DNA of 36,502 nt from positions 1 through 36,502 of the forward strand of contig JBDLRH010000115.1 in assembly GCA_039800165.1 (NCBI GenBank), read 5' to 3'. A program made the position numbers and the translations under genes. Source of the DNA: JBDLRH01 sp039800165 (GTDB taxonomy: Bacteria > Pseudomonadota > Gammaproteobacteria > Burkholderiales > Burkholderiaceae_C). Shown piece by piece: positions 33,467-36,502 of the stretch (the first letter of the stretch is position 1; each line of letters opens with the position of its first letter). A model generated the notes under the pieces. It saw only the letters and a list, made by a program, of their open reading frames with translations, ran no database searches and was not told the origin of the DNA.

Positions 33467-34228
33467 ATGGACGACGCCGACCTGCTGCGCTATTCGCGCC
33501 ACATCCTGCTTGATGCCATCGGCGTCGAGGGGCAGCAGCGCATCCTGAGCGCGCATGCGCTCGTCATCGGCGCGGGCGGGCTCGGTTCGCCGGTGGCGCT
33601 GTACCTGGGCAGCGCGGGCGTCGGACGCATCACCCTGGTGGACGCCGACACGGTGGACCGCACCAACCTGCAGCGACAGGTCGCGCACGCCGATGCGCGC
33701 GTGGGCCAGCCCAAGGTGCAGTCGGCGCGCGCTGCCATCCTGGCGCTGAACCCGGCCGCGCAGGTGGCATGCGTCGAGCAGCGCGCCGACGCAGCACTGC
33801 TGGCCACGCTGGTGCCGCAGGCCGACGTGGTGCTCGACTGCACCGACAACTTCGCCACCCGCCATGCGATCAACGCCGCATGCGTGCAGCATCGCAAGCC
33901 GCTGGTGTCGGGCGCGGCCATCCGCTTCGACGGCCAGGTGTCGGTGTTCGATGCGCGCAATGCGCAGTCGCCGTGCTACGCCTGCGTGTTCCCGCCAGAC
34001 CACGCCTTCGAAGAAGCCCTGTGCGCCACGATGGGCGTGTTTGCGCCGCTGGTGGGCATCATCGGCTCGGTGCAGGCGGCAGAGGCGCTGAAAATCCTGG
34101 CCGGCATCACGCCCACACTGGCGGGGCGCTTGCAGATGCTGGATGCACAACGCATGGAGTGGACCGAGATGCGGCTGCAGCGTTCAGCGTCGTGTGCGGT
34201 GTGCGGCGCGGCGCACGCGCGGGGCTGA
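33467..34228 (+). CDS. moeB: MoeB/ThiF/HesA-family adenylyltransferase
   Basis: E1-like enzyme of 253 residues that adenylates the C-terminal glycine of a small sulfur carrier such as MoaD (molybdopterin) or ThiS (thiamine). The nucleotide loop is GAGGLGSPVALYLG (36-49), followed by DADTVDRTNLQRQ (59-71) and DCTDNFATR (124-132). Zinc cysteines are Cys170, Cys173, Cys243 and Cys246. MoeB and ThiF cannot be separated with certainty; MoeB would suit the two molybdenum-type formate dehydrogenases here. No ribosome site is visible, and the ATG lies about where transcription would start from a CACAAT box. Its last 45 bases overlap the converging helicase gene. Confidence 0.88.
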   Translation: MDDADLLRYSRHILLDAIGVEGQQRILSAHALVIGAGGLGSPVALYLGSAGVGRITLVDADTVDRTNLQRQVAHADARVGQPKVQSARAAILALNPAAQVACVEQRADAALLATLVPQADVVLDCTDNFATRHAINAACVQHRKPLVSGAAIRFDGQVSVFDARNAQSPCYACVFPPDHAFEEALCATMGVFAPLVGIIGSVQAAEALKILAGITPTLAGRLQMLDAQRMEWTEMRLQRSASCAVCGAAHARG

Positions 34229-36502
34229 AGCCGGCTTTTGTGGTGTGGCTTCGCCCGAGGCGGCGCGCGCATCGGCGCGGTCCAGGTCCTTGAGCAGCCG
34301 GTCCAGCCGCTGCGACAACTGCTCGGTGCTGAGCTTCTCGCGCAGTCGCTCCACCATCAGCGGCAGGCTCAGCGGCGTGGGGTGTTCCAGTTCCACAAAG
34401 TCGAGCCGCAGCGCAGCCATGCGCTCGAGCGTGGCGCGCAGCTGCGCGATGTCCAGCTCCTGGCTGAGCACCTCGCGCTCGGCCTGCGTCAGCAGCAGGT
34501 TGCCGCGGTCGTACTTGCGGAACACCTCGAAGAACAGACCGCTGGAGGCCTGCAGCTGCTTCATGCTCTTCGGCGCGCCAGGGTAGCCGCTGAACACCAG
34601 CCCGGCGATGCGCGCGATCTCGCGAAAGCGCCGCTGGGCCAGTTCCGATGAGTTGAGCGAGGCCAGCACATCCTCCAGCAGGCCCCCGGTGCTGAACAGC
34701 CGTCCGTCAAGCAGCGGTGCGATGTCGAAGTCTTCCGCGCACAGCAACTCGAAGCCGTGGTCGTTGAAGGACAGGCTGAAGGTACCAGGCCGCTCGCGCG
34801 CCAGGCGCCAGGCGAACAGGCTTGCCAGCCCCAGGTGCACATTGCGGCCGGCAAACGGGTGGATGCACAGGTGCACACCCTCGCGCGAGGCAAAGCGCTC
34901 GACCAGCAGCGTGGCAGGCGTGGGCAGCCGCGAGCGCTGGCGCTGCGCCTGCAGCATCGGCCGCCCGGCCAGCAACTCGGGTTCGGCGTAGTCGCCCTGT
35001 GCCGCGTCTTGCAGCACCTGCAGCACCGCGTTGCCGAGCTCGGTGGACAGCGGCATCTTGCTGCCGCCCCACACCGGCACCGTGGCCTTGGAAGCGCTGG
35101 CGCGCCGCACATAGGCCACCATGTCCTTCACCCGCACCAATTCCAGCACCCGCCCGGCAAACACAAAGCAGTCGCCGGCACGCAGCCGTGCGATGAAGCC
35201 CTCTTCCACCGTGCCGATGCGTGCGCCGCCGAGGTACTGCACCTGCATGGCTGCATCGCTGACGATGGTGCCGATGGACAGGCGGTGCCGCTTGGCGATG
35301 CCGCGATCCGGCACACGGCACAGGCCCTGCGCGTCGCGCGCGATGCGGTGGTATTCGGGGTAGGCATTCAGGCTGCTGCCACCCCGCTCGCAAAAGGCCA
35401 GCGCCCAGTCGAACTCTTCGCGCGTGAGCTGTGCATACGCCGGTGCCGCGCGCACTTCGTCAAACAATGCGTCGGGCTCAAAGCCACCCCCCAGCGCCAC
35501 GGTGACCAGATGCTGCACCAGCACGTCCAGCGGCCGGTCGGGCGAGATGCGTGACTCGATGCGCTGGGCCTGCACCGCGCGCCGCGCAGCGGCGGCTTCC
35601 AGCAGCTCCATGGTGTTGGTGGGCACCAGCGTGATGCGGCTTGGCCGACCGGGGGCGTGGCCGCTGCGGCCAGCGCGCTGCAGCAGCCGCGCTACGCCCT
35701 TGGGCGAACCGATCTGCAGCACCCGCTCCACCGGCAGGAAGTCCACGCCCAGGTCCAGCGACGAAGTGGCCACCACCGCACGCAGCGTGCCCGCCTTCAG
35801 GCCCTGCTCGACCCACTCGCGCACCGCCTTGTCCAGACTGCCGTGGTGCAGCGCGATCTGCCCGGCCCAGTCGGGGCGCGCCTCCAGCAGCAGCTGATAC
35901 CAGATCTCGGCCTGCGAGCGCACATTGGTGAACACCAGCGTGGTGCCGGACGCCTCGATCTCGCGTACCACCGCATCGCGCATGCGCGCACCCAGGTGGC
36001 CTGCCCACGAGTATCGGCCCGGGTCGTCGGGGATCAGCGTGTCGATGAGCAGCGTCTTGTCGATGCGGCCCTGGACCAGGGCATGCGTCAAGGTGCCGGC
36101 CGGCGGGCCGCACAGCGTGTCCATCGCATCGCGCAGGTTGCCCAGCGTCGCGCTCAGGCCCCACACCACCAGAGCCGGGTTGAAGCGCCTGAGCCGCGCA
36201 ATCGCCAGCTGCACCTGCACGCCGCGCTTGGTGCCCAGCAGCTCGTGCCATTCATCCACCACCAGATGCGTGACCGTGCCCAGCTCGTCGCGCGCATGTT
36301 CGCGCGACAGCAGCAGGCTCAGCGATTCGGGCGTGGTGACCAGCGCCGTGGGCAGCCGGCGGTCTTGCCGTGCGCGCTCGGCCGACGCGGTGTCGCCGGT
36401 GCGCAGGCCCAGCGTCCAGTGCGGCGCCATGTCCTGCAGCGGCTCGCCCAGCGCGCGGGTGGTGTCGGCCGCCAGGGCGCGCATCGGGGTGATCCACAAC
36501 AC
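34184..36502 (-). CDS. Ligase-associated DNA damage response DEXH-box helicase (Lhr-like), N-terminus beyond the window
   Basis: Superfamily 2 helicase linked to DNA repair; bacterial members of this group occur beside an ATP-dependent DNA ligase, exonuclease and phosphoesterase. The visible part is 772 residues. It shows motif Ia (TPMRALAAD), Ib (TTPES, 56-60), the DEWH box (83-86), SATLGN (117-122), a VATSSLDLGVDF motif and QRAGRSGH. The winged-helix and C-terminal Lhr domains follow. About 70 N-terminal residues, with the Walker A motif, lie past the window edge. The C-terminal tail is basic and Ala/Arg-rich, and its reading frame overlaps the end of moeB. No ligase gene is visible here. 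Confidence 0.92.
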   Translation of the reverse strand: MLWITPMRALAADTTRALGEPLQDMAPHWTLGLRTGDTASAERARQDRRLPTALVTTPESLSLLLSREHARDELGTVTHLVVDEWHELLGTKRGVQVQLAIARLRRFNPALVVWGLSATLGNLRDAMDTLCGPPAGTLTHALVQGRIDKTLLIDTLIPDDPGRYSWAGHLGARMRDAVVREIEASGTTLVFTNVRSQAEIWYQLLLEARPDWAGQIALHHGSLDKAVREWVEQGLKAGTLRAVVATSSLDLGVDFLPVERVLQIGSPKGVARLLQRAGRSGHAPGRPSRITLVPTNTMELLEAAAARRAVQAQRIESRISPDRPLDVLVQHLVTVALGGGFEPDALFDEVRAAPAYAQLTREEFDWALAFCERGGSSLNAYPEYHRIARDAQGLCRVPDRGIAKRHRLSIGTIVSDAAMQVQYLGGARIGTVEEGFIARLRAGDCFVFAGRVLELVRVKDMVAYVRRASASKATVPVWGGSKMPLSTELGNAVLQVLQDAAQGDYAEPELLAGRPMLQAQRQRSRLPTPATLLVERFASREGVHLCIHPFAGRNVHLGLASLFAWRLARERPGTFSLSFNDHGFELLCAEDFDIAPLLDGRLFSTGGLLEDVLASLNSSELAQRRFREIARIAGLVFSGYPGAPKSMKQLQASSGLFFEVFRKYDRGNLLLTQAEREVLSQELDIAQLRATLERMAALRLDFVELEHPTPLSLPLMVERLREKLSTEQLSQRLDRLLKDLDRADARAASGEATPQKPASAPRVRRAAHRTRR

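Noticed and set aside
1..36502. Mobile elements, phage genes, CRISPR arrays or long direct repeats
   Set aside because: I found no transposase, integrase, terminal repeats or regularly spaced repeats, and no gap between genes exceeds about 150 bases.

Overview
This is a GC-rich, gene-dense stretch of a bacterial chromosome, most likely from a betaproteobacterium of the order Burkholderiales. The placement rests on protein character and on gene neighbourhoods that I recognise from that group: rhodanese-grxC-secB-gpsA divergent from gpmA-ctpA-moeB, a DUF3460 gene before scpA, and mrp near metG. No database search was possible, so the genus is open. I see no insertion sequence, phage gene, CRISPR array or rRNA.

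Positions 1-10160 (+ strand) form a selenium and formate island. It opens inside a membrane-bound formate dehydrogenase alpha gene whose active-site codon is an in-frame TGA (139-141) followed by a good bacterial SECIS hairpin, so it is read as selenocysteine. The beta and cytochrome b gamma subunits follow, then an intrinsic terminator, the maturation factor fdhE, selA, selB and the selenocysteine tRNA gene selC. Close behind selC come three genes not normally listed as Sec machinery: a GcvH-like lipoyl-domain protein, a DsrE-family protein and a YdjA-like nitroreductase. selD is not in the window.

Positions 10178-17429 (- strand) carry a second, soluble NAD-dependent formate dehydrogenase in the order lysR, fdsG-fdsB (fused into one gene), fdsA, fdhD (fdsC), fdsD. 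Its catalytic residue is cysteine. The two formate dehydrogenase loci converge at about 10170. A double inverted-repeat operator lies between lysR and fdsGB. One system feeds formate electrons to the quinone pool and the other makes NADH. FdhD and the MoeB-like protein at 33467 plausibly supply the molybdenum cofactor side.

Positions 17454-26609 are mostly housekeeping: mrp (-), a patatin-like lipase (+), metG overlapping a SulP anion transporter (+), a DUF3460 protein, scpA and nadB (+). Positions 26635-30928 (-) hold a rhodanese, grxC, secB, a natural gpsA::nadC fusion and nadA. With nadB this gives the full de novo route from aspartate to nicotinate mononucleotide in about 4.6 kb. Positions 31077-34228 (+) hold gpmA, ctpA and a MoeB/ThiF-like gene. 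The window ends in a ligase-associated Lhr-type DEXH helicase (-), cut by the window edge.

The most unusual items are the lipoyl/DsrE/nitroreductase trio attached to the selenocysteine genes, the GpsA-NadC fusion, and the FdsG-FdsB fusion.
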